Under the pieces are notes generated by a model. It did not search any database. It was not told where the DNA came from and was given only the letters and a program-made list of their open reading frames with translations. This document shows, piece after piece, positions 46,521 to 57,523 of a stretch of DNA of 64,000 nt (position 1 is its first letter; each line of letters opens with the position of its first letter). The DNA is from Epiperipatus broadwayi (Eukaryota; Onychophora; Udeonychophora; Euonychophora; Peripatidae), in NCBI GenBank assembly GCA_028023455.1, contig JAQFVV010012394.1, positions 18,744,353-18,808,352 of the forward strand. Direction: 5' to 3'. The position numbers and the translations under genes were made by a program.

Positions 46521-47435
46521 TTAAGAAGTACTAGAATGATTTATCACTTAGTAATTTATAAATTTAAGTGTTGGAAATGACAACTATGCTGTGATCTACA
46601 GATTTTGAGCTCCAGAATATGCTATTCCATCAATGCACTAATCACACACAATGACAATACGCTTTAATGACAATTTCTAGAGTAACCTCAAAGCAGGTGA
46701 AGACCTTTTGTGTACACCAAGCAGCCAGATGCAGTTGGCAAAATGCTTAAATGGTTTACACGCTTTTATGCTAGCAAGATTAAAAATGATATCAACAAAT
46801 AAAAGTTCTTGTGCAATATTAATTTTGACATTTTTTTTCCTTTGTGTGTGAAAGCCTCATGCTTAGTGAAAATAATATTTGAATTCCTATATTTAAACTC
46901 AGGTCAGGAACGTGTCAGTTGTTATTAAATAATAAATACTCATCATGTGTTATTAAATAATAAATACTCATCATCAATAAAATTGTTCTATCAAAAATTA
47001 AGTCAGTCATATGTAGTTTGTTGGTCAATGGGTTATTTCACAGGCCCTATTGATCTCATTTTGCTCACTGGCGCCCATATAAATAAACTTGTCAGCAAAT
47101 TTGATTGTCAGCACAGTAGTGGGTCAGTTGTCTAAATAATGAAAACCAAATGTGTCCAATACAATTACTTGTACTACCTGCTAATATATATATATATATG
47201 AATGTTTGTATATCACTAATTATTTGTATAGTTTCTTTTTTCAGACATGGGAGAACAGTTGAACAGAGGGAAAGTGAGTAATGTTTGTTTCTTATCTTTA
47301 ATAGTTTTTTCTAAATAAAATACATGTCTCATTCAAAAAATTTATAGAAAGAGCTAACCAAGAAAACATAGGCAAACTAAAACTGAACTAAAAAAGGCAG
47401 ATTACATAGATTGGGGAAATAATACGCAGCAGCTA
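46521..47435. other. Region upstream of the gypsy-like gag; LTR not identified
   Basis: The 5' LTR should lie here, but no sequence matching the region downstream of pol was found. 'tggcgccc' at 47069-47076 looks like the first eight bases of a tRNA-primer binding site (as used with tRNA-Lys-type primers), but the match ends there. A 26-bp tandem duplication (28-bp period) lies at 46921-46974, and a (TA)n tract at about 47185-47200. A SINE-like head on the minus strand is at about 46565-46650. Confidence 0.35.
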
Positions 47436-48071
47436 GTGAAGATGGGGACAATGAAACCGGTAGTCGGTGACCTAATTAAATGTACCAAAGAAAAAAGTTA
47501 TTATTTAAATATACAGAGAAAGAGTGCCATAATTACCTATTATTTTCAAGAGGATAACATACCTTTGCTTATACAAACCAGAATGGGAAAGCCACTGGAA
47601 AATTCATTGACCTTTCAATACCCTTTGATTCAAATCATAGATTTTTACGTTGAATGCTGGGAAGATCCTCAGCAACATATAGACAGTTTAGCCGATGCTT
47701 TTGCAATAAAAACTCTGGATAATGTTCAACAAATATTAATTGCTCGACACCATTTGAAAGCCATGGCCAAAGACTGATGGGGCATGTTAGAGAAGAAGCC
47801 GGACACCTTTGAACAATATTGTCACAAGCTGCTAAAAGCATTCTGGAGTGAAGAGAGGCAAGAAAGCTTGTTGCGTGACCTTATTAATGATCGTTTTTCA
47901 GTAAATAAGGGAAATACCTACGACCAGTTTTTTTTTTACAACAGTCAACCAAATTTCGCTCATTGTCCAGTTTTAACTTTCCAGAGTCTCGAATTGTTCA
48001 TATGATAGGACACAACATGCCGCGAGAGGTTCGGGAACTTATGATTGGTAGTCAGATTGGTACTATCCATG

Positions 48072-48085
48072 AAATGATGGACTTA
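48072..48085 (+). repeat. Target-site duplication, left copy
   Basis: 'aaatgatggactta', repeated exactly at 48236-48249, encloses the hammerhead-family fragment inside the gypsy-like element. Confidence 0.85.
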
Positions 48086-48235
48086 AACAATTCAAAACAA
48101 AACAACACTCTCCATATAGTAGTGCCATCTTGTGCTAACAAGAGCAATCAATGGATGCCAGAAGGCTTGTGCATAAAATCCCTATCTAGTGCCTACTCAT
48201 CCAATATCCCCAGATCATGTGATGTTTAGTGGTTT
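48086..48235 (-). mobile_element. Hammerhead-element fragment inserted in the gypsy-like gag-pol
   Basis: The segment 48113-48214 matches the left arms of the elements at 14508 and 61511 ('actctccatatagtagtgccatc...gatgccagaaggcttgtgcataaaatccctatctagtgcctactcatccaatatcccca'). The ribozyme core is missing. Similarity stops within about 2 nt of the position that would be the self-cleavage site (between 48212 and 48213). The next ~21 bases (48215-48235) match instead the unpaired left tail of the 61511 element ('aaaccactaaacatcatatgatc' in the other orientation). A perfect 14-bp target duplication surrounds it. It has no coding capacity. Confidence 0.8.
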
Positions 48236-48237
48236 AA

Positions 48238-49617
48238 ATGATGGACTTATTAGAAACAGTGGATAAACATTTTAAATCTCCGGACACAAGTTACAGAAAA
48301 GAAACTCCAGCCCCAACCATTAATCAAATGACTAATTTAATCTCTGAGAAAGATAATGAGGGACATCGGGTAACTCATTTGTGTCCCATTATCAAAATAA
48401 ATGTAGAGGAGAGCAGAGTATCAGCCTTGATCGATTCGGGCAGTCAAGCATCCATTGTATCTGCAGAATGGATTGGAAACTTGGAAAAGAGATGCGAGAT
48501 AATGCAACTCCCAACCCGTCCGATCCAAATGACCTTGGCTAATGGGAAAAAGGTGTCAAGTGAAAACCATCAAGTATGGTTGGAGGTTGAAATCAACAAA
48601 AGGCGAGTAGGGCATACCTTTCTTATTATGACAGGGCTCATATATGATGTAGTATTGGGCTCTGACTTTTTGATTCAAAACCACAGCATTATTGACCACC
48701 CTAAAGGTAGATGCTCATTTGAAAATGAAACTGTCAACTTTAAAACATCACTCCATCGGGAAGGAAACCATGAAAGTTGCCTAATCCAGCCAGTTGATCT
48801 TTCAATGATCGACAAAAAGGTGGAAGAATCCATAATTACTGAACTGGATGATACCAAACAAATGCGGGAAATCCTCAAGAAATATGCCATAATTTTCTCT
48901 CCGCTGCCGGGCGAGATTACAGGGTACACTCACCGAATCAGAGTGAAAGAAGAAACTTACATCCAGTCCAAAATGTATCCAATTCCATTTCAATATAAAG
49001 ATGAAGTAGAAGCACAGATAAAACAAATGATCGAATGGAATATTGTCAAGCACAGCCCTTCTCCGTATAACAACCCATTACTCGTCGTCAAGAAGAAAAA
49101 TGGAAACTTGCAGCTATGCTTGGATGCCCGGAGGTTAAACAGCATCATACTACTGGAAAGAGATGCTCCCCCTCCTATCCAAGAAGTACTTGTACAATTA
49201 GCTGGGAAGACAGTATTTTCAATGTTAGATTTAATCGCCAGTTACTGGCAATTGAAACTTGATCCAAGGGACCGGAAATACACTGCATTTCAGTACGGTG
49301 GATACATGCACGTTTTTAAAAGGGTTCCCTTCGAACTTATTAGTAGTGGAGCGGGCCTTATGCGCTGTTTGAGGCAGGTCCTTTCTGAAGAAGTGCAAAA
49401 ACAGATGGTATGCTATGTTGATGACATAGTAATCATCTCAGAAGATGTGAAGGAACACTTACAACATTTGGGAAGGTTCCTGAGTGAATGCAAAATGAAA
49501 AATATCACAGTGAACTTAGAAAAAAGCCATTTTGCTATTGGGGAGATAACCTTCCTTGGTCATGTCATTAACAAACATGGCATCAAGGTACATCCAGACA
49601 AAGTTGCAGCCATATAG
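48238..49617 (+). pseudogene. Pol, protease and reverse transcriptase (Ty3/gypsy-type)
   Basis: The longest open frame of the window. Residues about 58-72 read ALIDSGSQASIV, the aspartic-protease active site (DSG). The reverse transcriptase follows: an NPLLVVKKKNG block near residue 275, CLDARRLN, motif A reading FSMLDLIASYWQLKLD (first catalytic Asp), a degenerate motif B (FELISSGAG where FGLxNAP is usual), and CYVDDIVI (catalytic YVDD) near residue 400, then FLGHVI. It ends at a single in-frame TAG (49615-49617), after which the same frame continues with the thumb/connection (SFLGLCNFYHKF). The start is only the first ATG after the inserted element; the true frame entered from gag. Function would be polyprotein processing and reverse transcription. 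The degenerate motif B and downstream breaks make it inactive. Confidence 0.9.
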
Positions 49618-50290
49618 AAGTTTCCAACCCCGACTACTCGGAAACAGATCCAATCATTTCTTGGGCTTTGCAACTTTTATCACAAGTTCTATCCAAACTG
49701 TGCCCAGGAAACTCAGAATCTTATAGACCTCATAAAAAAAACTGAAAGTGGGAATGGACCCCACTCCATGACTAGGAACTACTGAACATAAAAGAAAACT
49801 TCATACGGGCAGTTATACTGCACCACCCTGACTTTAGCCGGACCTTTTACATACAAACTGACAGCTGCAAGCAAGGGTTAGGAGCTGTCGTTTCAAAAGG
49901 GCGATTCTGGTGAACATCAAGTGATATATTTTTGCAGTTGTGCTTTAAAGGGTGCAGAAATACATTACACCACCACCGAGCAAGAAACTCTTGCCATAGT
50001 ATGGGCATGCCACAAATTCTGGAAATTCCTTCTAGGATCGGAAGTTGTCATCATAACTGACCACCAATGTCTAGAATTTCTTAATAAGAGTTTCCTCACC
50101 AATGACCGACTCATTAGATGGAGCTTGGTCCTCCAACAATTTCAGTACACCGATGTCTAGAATTTCTTAATAAGAGTTTCCTCACCAATGACCGACTCAT
50201 TAGATGGAGCTTGGTCCTCCAACAATTTCAGTATAAGATCCAATATTGCCCAGCACAAGAGAAGGTTGTGGCTGACATTTTAAGTCGCCA
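49618..50290 (+). pseudogene. Pol, RNase H region with an 86-bp tandem duplication
   Basis: The frame continues from the TAG with reverse-transcriptase connection sequence, then shifts. RNase H is recognisable from a YIQTDSC block (first Asp) at about 49850, a TEQETLAIVWACHKF block (Glu) at about 49975-50020, and IITDHQCLEFL (Asp) at about 50050. At 50062-50147 an 86-bp unit is repeated in tandem at 50148-50233 with one or two differences. Eighty-six is not a multiple of three, so the duplication throws the frame and creates a stop, and the second copy carries the reading frame on into the RNase H/integrase linker (ILSRHP). Confidence 0.8.
50062..50233 (+). repeat. 86-bp tandem duplication inside RNase H
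   Basis: Two head-to-tail copies starting at 'accaatgtctag' and 'accgatgtctag' respectively, both ending 'caatttcagta'. Almost identical, so younger than most other damage in the element. Confidence 0.9.
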
Positions 50291-51599
50291 TCCAGTACAA
50301 ATGAGCATACAGAACCCAAAAATAAATGATCAATTCTTAAAAATTATATCCACCACAATATTGAGTCCCACCACAATATTGAGTCCCGCCGAGGCCAAAC
50401 TAAGGAATCTTGCATACTGGCAGGGCCTACAATATCACCACATTATTCTGGAGTTATCCAAGACCCAGAGTAAGGACCAAAACCTACAAAGCAGATACAC
50501 TCACTTTCGGGTCAAGGAGGGTATTTTAAAGACCAAAACTGGGGACTATAGTGCACCATGGAAAACTATGGTCCCAGATAGACTGAGACCACCCTTATTT
50601 AGACATATTCATCAAATCATTGGGCACTACGGACCAAGAAAGACAAGAGGCAGTGCATTGCCAGTTCTATTGGCCAGGAATGTACATTCAGATTCTCGCC
50701 ACTATTAGACAATGTGATGTCTGTGCTGCCACTAAGTTTCCAAATAAATCATATGAATGAGGTATGAAACCAGTGATGGCCACAAGACCAAATGAAATCC
50801 TCGCTATAGATCATTATGGGCCTTTTCCCAAATTTAGGACCTTTCAATACTTGCTTGTCACATATTTTTTCAAAGTATGTTCAAATTTACCCAGTTCAAA
50901 CCACCAATTCACGAAATACCATCCGGGTCCTTCAGGATAAGCAATTTTCTGTGGTAGGTAAGCCTGAGACCATATTATCAGATCATAGCTCAGCGTTCAC
51001 CTCAAAAGAGTGGAAGAATTGGATAAAAAAACAAAAGGTAAATCATCGTCTGACATCAATTAGAAACCCGCAGTCCAACCCATGTGAAAGAGTTATGAGA
51101 GAAATTAGTCAACTCTTTCGTGTGTGCTTACCTACAGATCATTGGAGGTGGGTGGATAAAGTTCCATATGTAATGGACTGCATTAATAATACAATAAATG
51201 AGTCAATGGGTTTCGCACCTACACGACTTCACTATGGGCAGCCATGTCAGGCTATTTTTTTCTTCACTATTACCAAAAGATGAAATATGTATTAATCCAA
51301 TAACTGACCAAGATATGGCCAGAAAGCGGCTAGCGCAGATAGCTCAGAGTCAAATAAAAAGAAGTAGGGTGCAACATTACTATTTTAAAGTTGGGGATCA
51401 AGTTTGGTTAAGATCACCAAGAACTAGTAATGCCCCCAAGAAAGAATTCAAAAAATTCTTCCCATTATGCAGTGGGCCATATAAAATAATAAAGGATTGC
51501 CATGACAATGCATTTTTGCTAAAGGGAAAGGGACTCCAGGGGGTTTACAATACCAGACAGTTAAAACCATATGTGCCACCTGATCCAGGGAAACACTAG
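50291..51599 (+). pseudogene. Pol, integrase
   Basis: After the RNase H linker there is a small in-frame 18-bp tandem duplication (TTILSP twice, about 50350-50390). The HH part of the N-terminal zinc finger (LFRHIHQIIGHYG) is at about 50595-50635. Its CC part (CDVCAATKF) is in another frame at about 50713-50740. The catalytic core reads AIDHYGPF at about 50802-50825 (first Asp), ILSDHSSAFTSKEW at about 50970-51015 (second Asp), and NPQSNPCERVMRE at about 51066-51105 (Glu). Thus DDE is present but split by frameshifts. The C-terminal part (HYYFKVGDQVWLRSPR ... SGPYKIIKD) ends at a stop at 51597-51599. No chromodomain and no envelope ORF follow. Confidence 0.85.
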
Positions 51600-54587
51600 T
51601 ATAAACATTAAATGAAGAGACAGATACATATATACAGACAACCGACTGACACGACCATAGGAAAAATGAGACTTGATTAACGGACCTATTTATAAGCTAG
51701 ATAATATTTAAAAAAATGATCGCAATGAGACATGTATAATTTTTGTAGTTTGTACAGATGATATTCATGCTAATGCTGTTCTCCCAGAGTCTACCAATTA
51801 GTCGAGTACACTTATGCGAATGTATCACGCATAAGTAAAGAGATTTTTTTTCATTGTTTTTTTTTTTTTGAAGTGAAAAGAAATGAAGCAGTCGGGTCTG
51901 AGTTCAATCTTAGCTTCATGACATCTAGCCATAAGCCCACTTCAAACCCTAATACTAACCTTAAATTTCCGATGCAATGGGGCTTTATACGTTCAATCCA
52001 CACTAATTTCCATAAAGAATAACTTATTTCATAAATGCGTATTAAAATTAATTAGTTTCAGATTTAAATCGACCAATTCTATTAATAAATTCGTGATAGA
52101 ATTATTCATAAATTTATATATTATAACTGCGTGGATTGTGCGTATATATCTGTAAATATTTAAATATATATAATTGTTTAAAAGTTTCATTGCGTCGGGA
52201 ATGTTTGATTTTATTTTTAAATAATTTGTTAAAGTTTTATTGATTAAAACCTACATTCTTTCGATAAGTTTTCAGATTTTCCCTTTCTAAAAACAACAGT
52301 TAAAATTTTATTAATTAGAAAAAAGATAAGGATTTCCTAATTAAAATCATTTTCTGATTTTAAGAATTCATTTTCTAATTCTAATTAGAAAATGAATTCA
52401 AGTTAATGAGTTTGAAAGCCTTATCGAAGGAATGTATCTAAAAACAAGCAGTAAATCTAAAACATTGATAATGAAAGAAGCGCTAGCCTGAAGGCATCAG
52501 AGGACAGATATATATAGCTCTGAAAAGTTTGGAGAAAGAGAAGCCATCTTTGTTGTAGAGAAGTGCAGTAAACTCTGTGCATTTTAAATAGTGTTTCAAT
52601 CATGGTAAGGGGCTAAACATCAGGAATCTGGCTATCGGTTCCTGAAGTCCCCTGAAAATCTTCAATGGAGCTGCTGAATCTTTTACGGACCAATCATGCT
52701 GCTAAAATTATGAAAAGCCACTAAAATGCTGTTCCAGTAATCGACTAAATGCATGCCTACATTTTTTTTACCAACTCGGATGTGTAACCTAAGGATCAGC
52801 CCGGAAGAAATGGGTAATATATATTTCTATAATGAACCTTAAACTTTCTGGCCAGTTCTGAACTTTACTTTACACTCCCTTTAAGAGCTCTTCTCATTTA
52901 TAATGTAGTAATCTTTGTAAAACTCTTTTATTTATGCTTTTTAAATTAGTAATTCTCTCAATCTCTAGTCTTTAAATTTAACTTTCCTTCCTTACTATGG
53001 TGGTTCATTTACTATACTATATAAATTTTGTGTGATTTATTAATGTCGTTTATTTTTAATTATATGCCAATAATCTTTCAACTCGATAAACTCCTTTGTT
53101 CTATCTGCCTTACGCTGAAAATGTAATATTAAATCTGACAATAATTCTCGTCCATTAGAACTAGATTTATACAGTTCTATCAATCATCGAGTCGAAAGAA
53201 ATTATTAAATGTTTGTTATTGTTTTAATTAGCTAATAATAAATTATTAGCTCCGTTTTAACCTATGTCCCTAGCTCCTATCTAATTTACAAATGTTTATA
53301 TATTCATATATATAATGTTAAAATGTTTTTTTCTCGTATTCACCAATATTTATTTATTCACGTTTAATCTAAAATGTTTTTGTAAAAAGGGTAGATAAAG
53401 GAATCAACTAAATACATTCTAATTCAGATTGTTTTCACTGTCTATTAATATTCAGGAAGGGCACAATATTTGGGGCATGATGAATATAATTTTATAATGC
53501 GTTTAAATAGTTTAAGTTAAAAGCTCATTTGACTTTAATTAAATTGATCAAGTCATCATGTAGAGCATTCTATCATTGGGTTTTAGTTCTCAAACGGTGA
53601 CTAGTAAGTCTTCATCTTCAACGTTGCTGACATAGGGCAATATTCCGCTTCGTTAGGCTGGTCAGTGATAATATTTCTGCTATTTTAAATTATCAAGGAA
53701 GAAAGTACTTCCTCTCCAATTCATATTAGTCAAAGGGCATAAGACTTGTCAGATGCAAGCTGCCATAGGACTTTGATTATCGACTAGCTATTATCTTTCA
53801 ATTTCATTTTATAACTCATATTTCGTCAGCACTGTTACCTCTCTGTTCCAGTAAAGCCCGCTCTGATGCTCATAATTCATGACGAAGTGATTTCAGTTAA
53901 AGTCGAACAAATTCTCAGTTATATTTAATTAAATAAGTTTTCCAATAAAGATTAAAGTTATGCCCTAAAATACATATCTTGCTCTTCGTGAATGGATTTG
54001 CAAATGTGAAAATAAATAGCACATTCTTTCGTAAAAAATTAGAGTAATAAATTCCTTTACTAATGAATACCTTTATCTGCCTTTTATTCCTTGTTGGGGG
54101 CATAGACATAGACTTTCAAATATTGCATAATATTCATTGGCATATAACAAGGACCGCCACTCATTATTATTATAAATTCTGTTAAAGGTTAGAGGTAATT
54201 AATATAATCATTATTTAAAATTCAAATAAAACAAATTATTATTATTAAATATTTTCTAAACACACTTGGTTTCTTAGTGCTTAATTCTTTCATAATTATT
54301 TTAATGTTAATACTCGCTGTCTGTGTTGGCAACCCGAACATATACATATGATTCGATTTAAAATTATTTTAGTCATTTACTATCAGATATTAATGTCAGT
54401 TCAGGGGTCTCTGATCCTCATCAACCGTTGAGCTAGTTTCTTGGCGCATAGCACTGTGCCGTCGATTTAGATTTCTACTAATCTGAGCTTTTGAGTTGGG
54501 TTTGAATTCAATCTTGGTTCAGCTGAGTTTGGATCCAACTTGCAGTTTAGGTGGTGGGTTTATCGACAGGTACAGAACATACGCACA
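51600..54587. other. Downstream of pol; 3' LTR not identified, AT-rich intergenic
   Basis: A 3' LTR would be expected in the first kilobase, but no match to the upstream flank was found. A 17-bp perfect palindrome arm pair lies at 52364-52380/52383-52399 ('gaattcattttctaatt' inverted). Around 52510-52620 there is a TATA-like 'gatatatatag' followed by a less AT-rich stretch, which could be promoter-like. B-box-like sequences near 51893-51915 ('gggtctgagttcaatctt') and 54496-54520 ('gggtttgaattcaatcttgg') resemble each other and suggest another old tRNA-derived SINE. No gene. Confidence 0.35.
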
Positions 54588-55385
54588 TAAACACACCTGT
54601 ATATAATTTGTTAATTTTTCCTTATTTGCTTAATGCACATGTGTGTTTATTATCCACAGATCACTATCACATATTAGTTATTTAATACATTTTTTTTATT
54701 AAGAAAGAAATTTTCTTTTATTTAATCTAATTATTGCTTTGTTAAGTATTTCTTTACGATTATAGTTTTGTTTGTTAAAATGATTTATATAGTGTGTAAT
54801 ATTTGTTTTGTATATTTAATCAATCTGGAAATATTAATTTTGTATTCATATTATATTACGGTGTAATGGGCTAATAAAATATTTATATTATAATTCTAAA
54901 GTGACTACCACCATATATTTTTTATTCTCTTTGAAATTTACTTTCTCTAATTATATTACTAATTAATTGTGCGAGTTTTCTGATCCCCATTCTTTTAATT
55001 AAGAATAGAGTACGCTGAGCTAGCAAATGGGACATCATCTTACCGGGTCTTAAATCTTTATTTATCACAGGGATACTTATTTATTAGTTTTGCTTGAATA
55101 ATTATTTATATTCATATACATCCCATGATATTTGAACTTGCATATCCTTTCAGGAGGAGAATTAATTTTTCTTCTGGTAGTGGTGTGAGGGGTTGGTTTA
55201 GAGTCATCCCCCAAAGATATGTAAGAATCAATCCTTTATAAGTATTTTTTGTGTCCGTAATAATAATATGGTAAAGTATTTAAATTTCTCCTTATTCCGG
55301 CATGTCACCATATTTCTTTTCATGTTCGATTTGTGCGCATGCTTATATTAACGGAATAAGTGGTTGACCGGTACAATATATATAT
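54588..55385 (+). repeat. Interspersed repeat, copy 2
   Basis: Same orientation and order of landmarks as 1109-1905, ending with 'gcgcatgcttatattaacgga-taa...accggta-aatat'. Differences are spread evenly, so the two copies diverged some time ago. Confidence 0.75.
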
Positions 55386-56035
55386 ATATCCTCTTTGGGA
55401 GGTGTATTTATTAACTGCTACATTTTTAATGGCTTTTCCATTTACAAAAACAGATATAAAAGTGTTTTTTTTTTTCCTTTTGGTCTAAGATGGTAACTTT
55501 CATCATTAAAATAACAAATTCTCAAACTCTCTTCCTCCATAACCTTATAATTCATTGATATTGTTTCACAGAAACCCACAATATCTAACTTTTTTTATTC
55601 ATATTTAATAATAGTTTCTTTTTTTTCTGAATTGTTCATAGTTTTTACATTTTATGCACCAATTCTATGTAATATTGTTTTTCAAATCTAAAATTTTATA
55701 TTTAAAGCAATGCACTAAACATTTTTTAGTTTTGGGAAACAAAACTTTCCTAGTATTTTTTTGTAAAACATCTTTATTCAAATTAATTCATTAATTAAAA
55801 GTTTTTAAAAAAATTAATTTTACAACATAACCATATAATATAACCATATAATGCAATATAACCATATAATGATTTTGAAGTTTGAATGTTTTTATTTTCA
55901 TTTGTCTATCTTTTGTAATATACCCTACATGAACACAAAATGAATAAAAAAATTTACTTTTTTTGTAAGATATATTTTCAAGCATTACTAATCTTCTGCA
56001 GGATAACATGACCTTTTTTCTCCACATCACACCAA
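55386..56035. other. AT-rich intergenic sequence
   Basis: Short tandem motif 'ataaccatataat' repeated about three times at 55826-55871. The 79-codon minus-strand frame at 55791-56030 may be the 5' part of the LINE relic that follows, but has no motif. Confidence 0.4.
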
Positions 56036-56039
56036 CATA

Positions 56040-56400
56040 ATCCTTATTTTGTCAACAATCTCATATGTGGTCTATTTCGTAGTCTTTTACAATCTTTTGG
56101 GATCCATTTTAAACATTCAACTATCTATCTGTCATTATTTTGTGTAATAATATATCAAACCCAGTTCCATTTTATTCTCTTTTTTCAATGATATCAGAAA
56201 TAACTATTTGTTCTCACACCCAAGTATTTCACTTTTAATCACTTCTTTTTATTTCCAACATGCATCTTTCTAAACTTCATTAAGTGGTCTTGAATCTATA
56301 TTCCTCTTCTGTTCAATGTCCAAATCTCAGATTCCTAAATATGAACTGGTAAAACATATATTCAAAATATTTCTTTTCAAACAACATAATCGTACTTCAT
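56040..56400 (-). pseudogene. LINE 3'-end relic (post-RT 'GRP' region)
   Basis: One minus-strand frame reads RIKWNWV (about 56170), then VECLKWIPKDCKRLRNRPHMR (about 56060-56130). It fits the conserved end of many RTE/Jockey-like pols (KWxGHxxR...WxPRxGKRxRGRPxxRW). Upstream, IWTLNRRGI at about 56310-56340 fits the 'YGSExWTLxxx' block. Stops are frequent and the catalytic RT is gone. The identification depends on block order, not on a long match. Confidence 0.5.
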
Positions 56401-56962
56401 TTTAGATCAATATATTCATATAAATATAAAATAACAATTTCCTGATCTTTTTCAAAATGGCTTATTAAATTTTTGTCTTAGAATTCAGAGTGATTTTATG
56501 GGCCATAATGTGTCCACTATATATATATATATCTGTTATTATTAGTTTCAATATTAAGATTGCCTTATATGATTTAATGCTGTGACAATAATAAACTCAA
56601 GTTCAAAGTCCATGGAATGGCTCCACTTTATTACTTGTAATATTCAAATTTTTTATGAACTTTCAAATACATCTTTGATTGTGCTACTAATATTATAATT
56701 GTTTTTTTGAATCTTCTTAATGTATTTACAGAAATTTTATAGTTGATGAGTTCTGTATCCTAAAGTGGGTGATGTATTTAAGCAGTAGAATATCATGACC
56801 AGGCTGTAATTCTTGATCACTGTTTATTACTTTTGTCGCCCATCTACAATAATTTATTTTTTATCATAATATGTAGATTATAAATTTTAACCCTTTATAT
56901 TATTAATACTAATTTTTTTTTTAATAATATTGTTTTGTTAATAGTAATGCCTGCTATTTCAT
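56401..56962. other. AT-rich intergenic sequence, no gene seen
   Basis: Contains a (TA)n tract at about 56519-56533 and long T/A runs. Nothing recognised. Confidence 0.4.
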
Positions 56963-57097
56963 CACCTTACTAAGCTTTTTTTTTTTTCATGTGTCAAAGC
57001 ATTGGCCGGGAAGCGAACATGCAAACACGGGACAACTGCTTGCAACTGTGCTGACCTAACCCTTTGACCACCAATGCTTGACACCTTACTAAGCTTT
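56963..57097 (-). mobile_element. tRNA-like SINE, copy 1, with 16-bp target-site duplication
   Basis: The body is 56979-57081 (minus strand). It is flanked by 'caccttactaagcttt' at 56963-56978 and 57082-57097, an exact 16-bp duplication, with an A-rich tail (T run 56979-56987 on plus). Sense reading starts gtcaagcattggtgg and ends ccaatgctttgacac, so the ends pair to form a long acceptor-like stem. 'atgttcgcttcc' is a B-box-like element. The second copy is at 63513-63630. Expected to be transcribed by RNA polymerase III and mobilised by a LINE. Confidence 0.75.
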
Positions 57098-57146
57098 AGT
57101 TTTCTTATTACACTAAAGTATCTTCATATAATTATTATTTATAATT

Positions 57147-57372
57147 TATGGCTATTTGAGTTAGATAGCTCGATTTTTAGACATATGGATGTCTGAAGAT
57201 TTCAGATTTTCTTCTCAATAGTTATACATTAGATAAAGTGCTGGGCTTGTCCTAGTATTTTTAATCTAATGAATGTCCTGGCACCTCACTGATGATGCCA
57301 GAAGCAGAAACCGGTCTGGGGTTGAGGATATTCTCAAAGCTTGTTAAGAGCTTGTTTTGCCAGCTCTATATA
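57147..57372 (+). repeat. Hammerhead-bearing direct repeat, copy 1
   Basis: The segment from 'tatggctatttgag' to 'ttgccagctctatat' is repeated at 57524-57750 (offset 377) with a few substitutions and small indels. The intervening ~150 bp (57373-57523) is not repeated. Two direct repeats each with a ribozyme around a short unique centre is the layout of retrozymes and of Penelope-like pseudo-LTRs. No protein is encoded. Confidence 0.7.
57283..57322 (+). ncRNA. Hammerhead ribozyme motif (type I-like), best core of the window
   Basis: Stem I ACCUCA (57283-57288) pairs with UGGGGU (57317-57322), six pairs with one G-U. CUGAUGA is at 57289-57295. Stem II UGC/GCA (57296-57298 with 57304-57306) encloses loop CAGAA. 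GAAA is at 57307-57310. CCGG (57311-57314) is a self-complementary stem III element, and GUC is at 57314-57316, with cleavage predicted after 57316. All universally conserved core bases are present and stem II is closed by a true U-A pair. The short palindromic stem III suggests it works as a dimer. Confidence 0.7.
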
Positions 57373-57523
57373 TAACATTTGTAAATACGAGTTTTATTAA
57401 AATTAAATCATGTGCCATCTGACTTGGATTTTTTATCATTTTATTTTTTGCTATTAAGGCTTTGGTGATTTTATATTGCTAAAGCTATTAATATATGGGG
57501 TATCTGAACTTAGTTCAGTACCA

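Larger units (their letters stand above)
47436..48237 (+). pseudogene. Gag-like region of a Ty3/gypsy-type LTR retrotransposon
   Basis: Begins with an ATG at 47436. The first 113 codons end at a stop (47775-47777) but continue in the same frame to 48005, with a gag-like composition (WxxxxxxxFEQYCHKLLKAFWS block at about 47784-47845). A frame change occurs in or near the T9 run at about 47930, after which the gag C-terminal part (VHMIGHNMPREVREL...) is read from 47963. At 48086 a 150-bp hammerhead-family fragment interrupts the frame. The 14-bp target duplication shows that the frame before and after the insertion was once continuous with the protease frame. No CCHC knuckle is visible. Function would be capsid formation. 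The copy is inactive, and the ORF starts without an identified LTR. Confidence 0.65.

Noticed and set aside
47069-47076. Definite primer-binding site for the gypsy-like element
   Set aside because: Only eight bases match a tRNA 3' end and no LTR boundary could be confirmed. Mentioned only as a hint.
46947-47135. Plus-strand ORF of 62 codons as part of gag
   Set aside because: It begins inside a short tandem duplication and shows no gag similarity. It lies where an LTR or leader would be expected.
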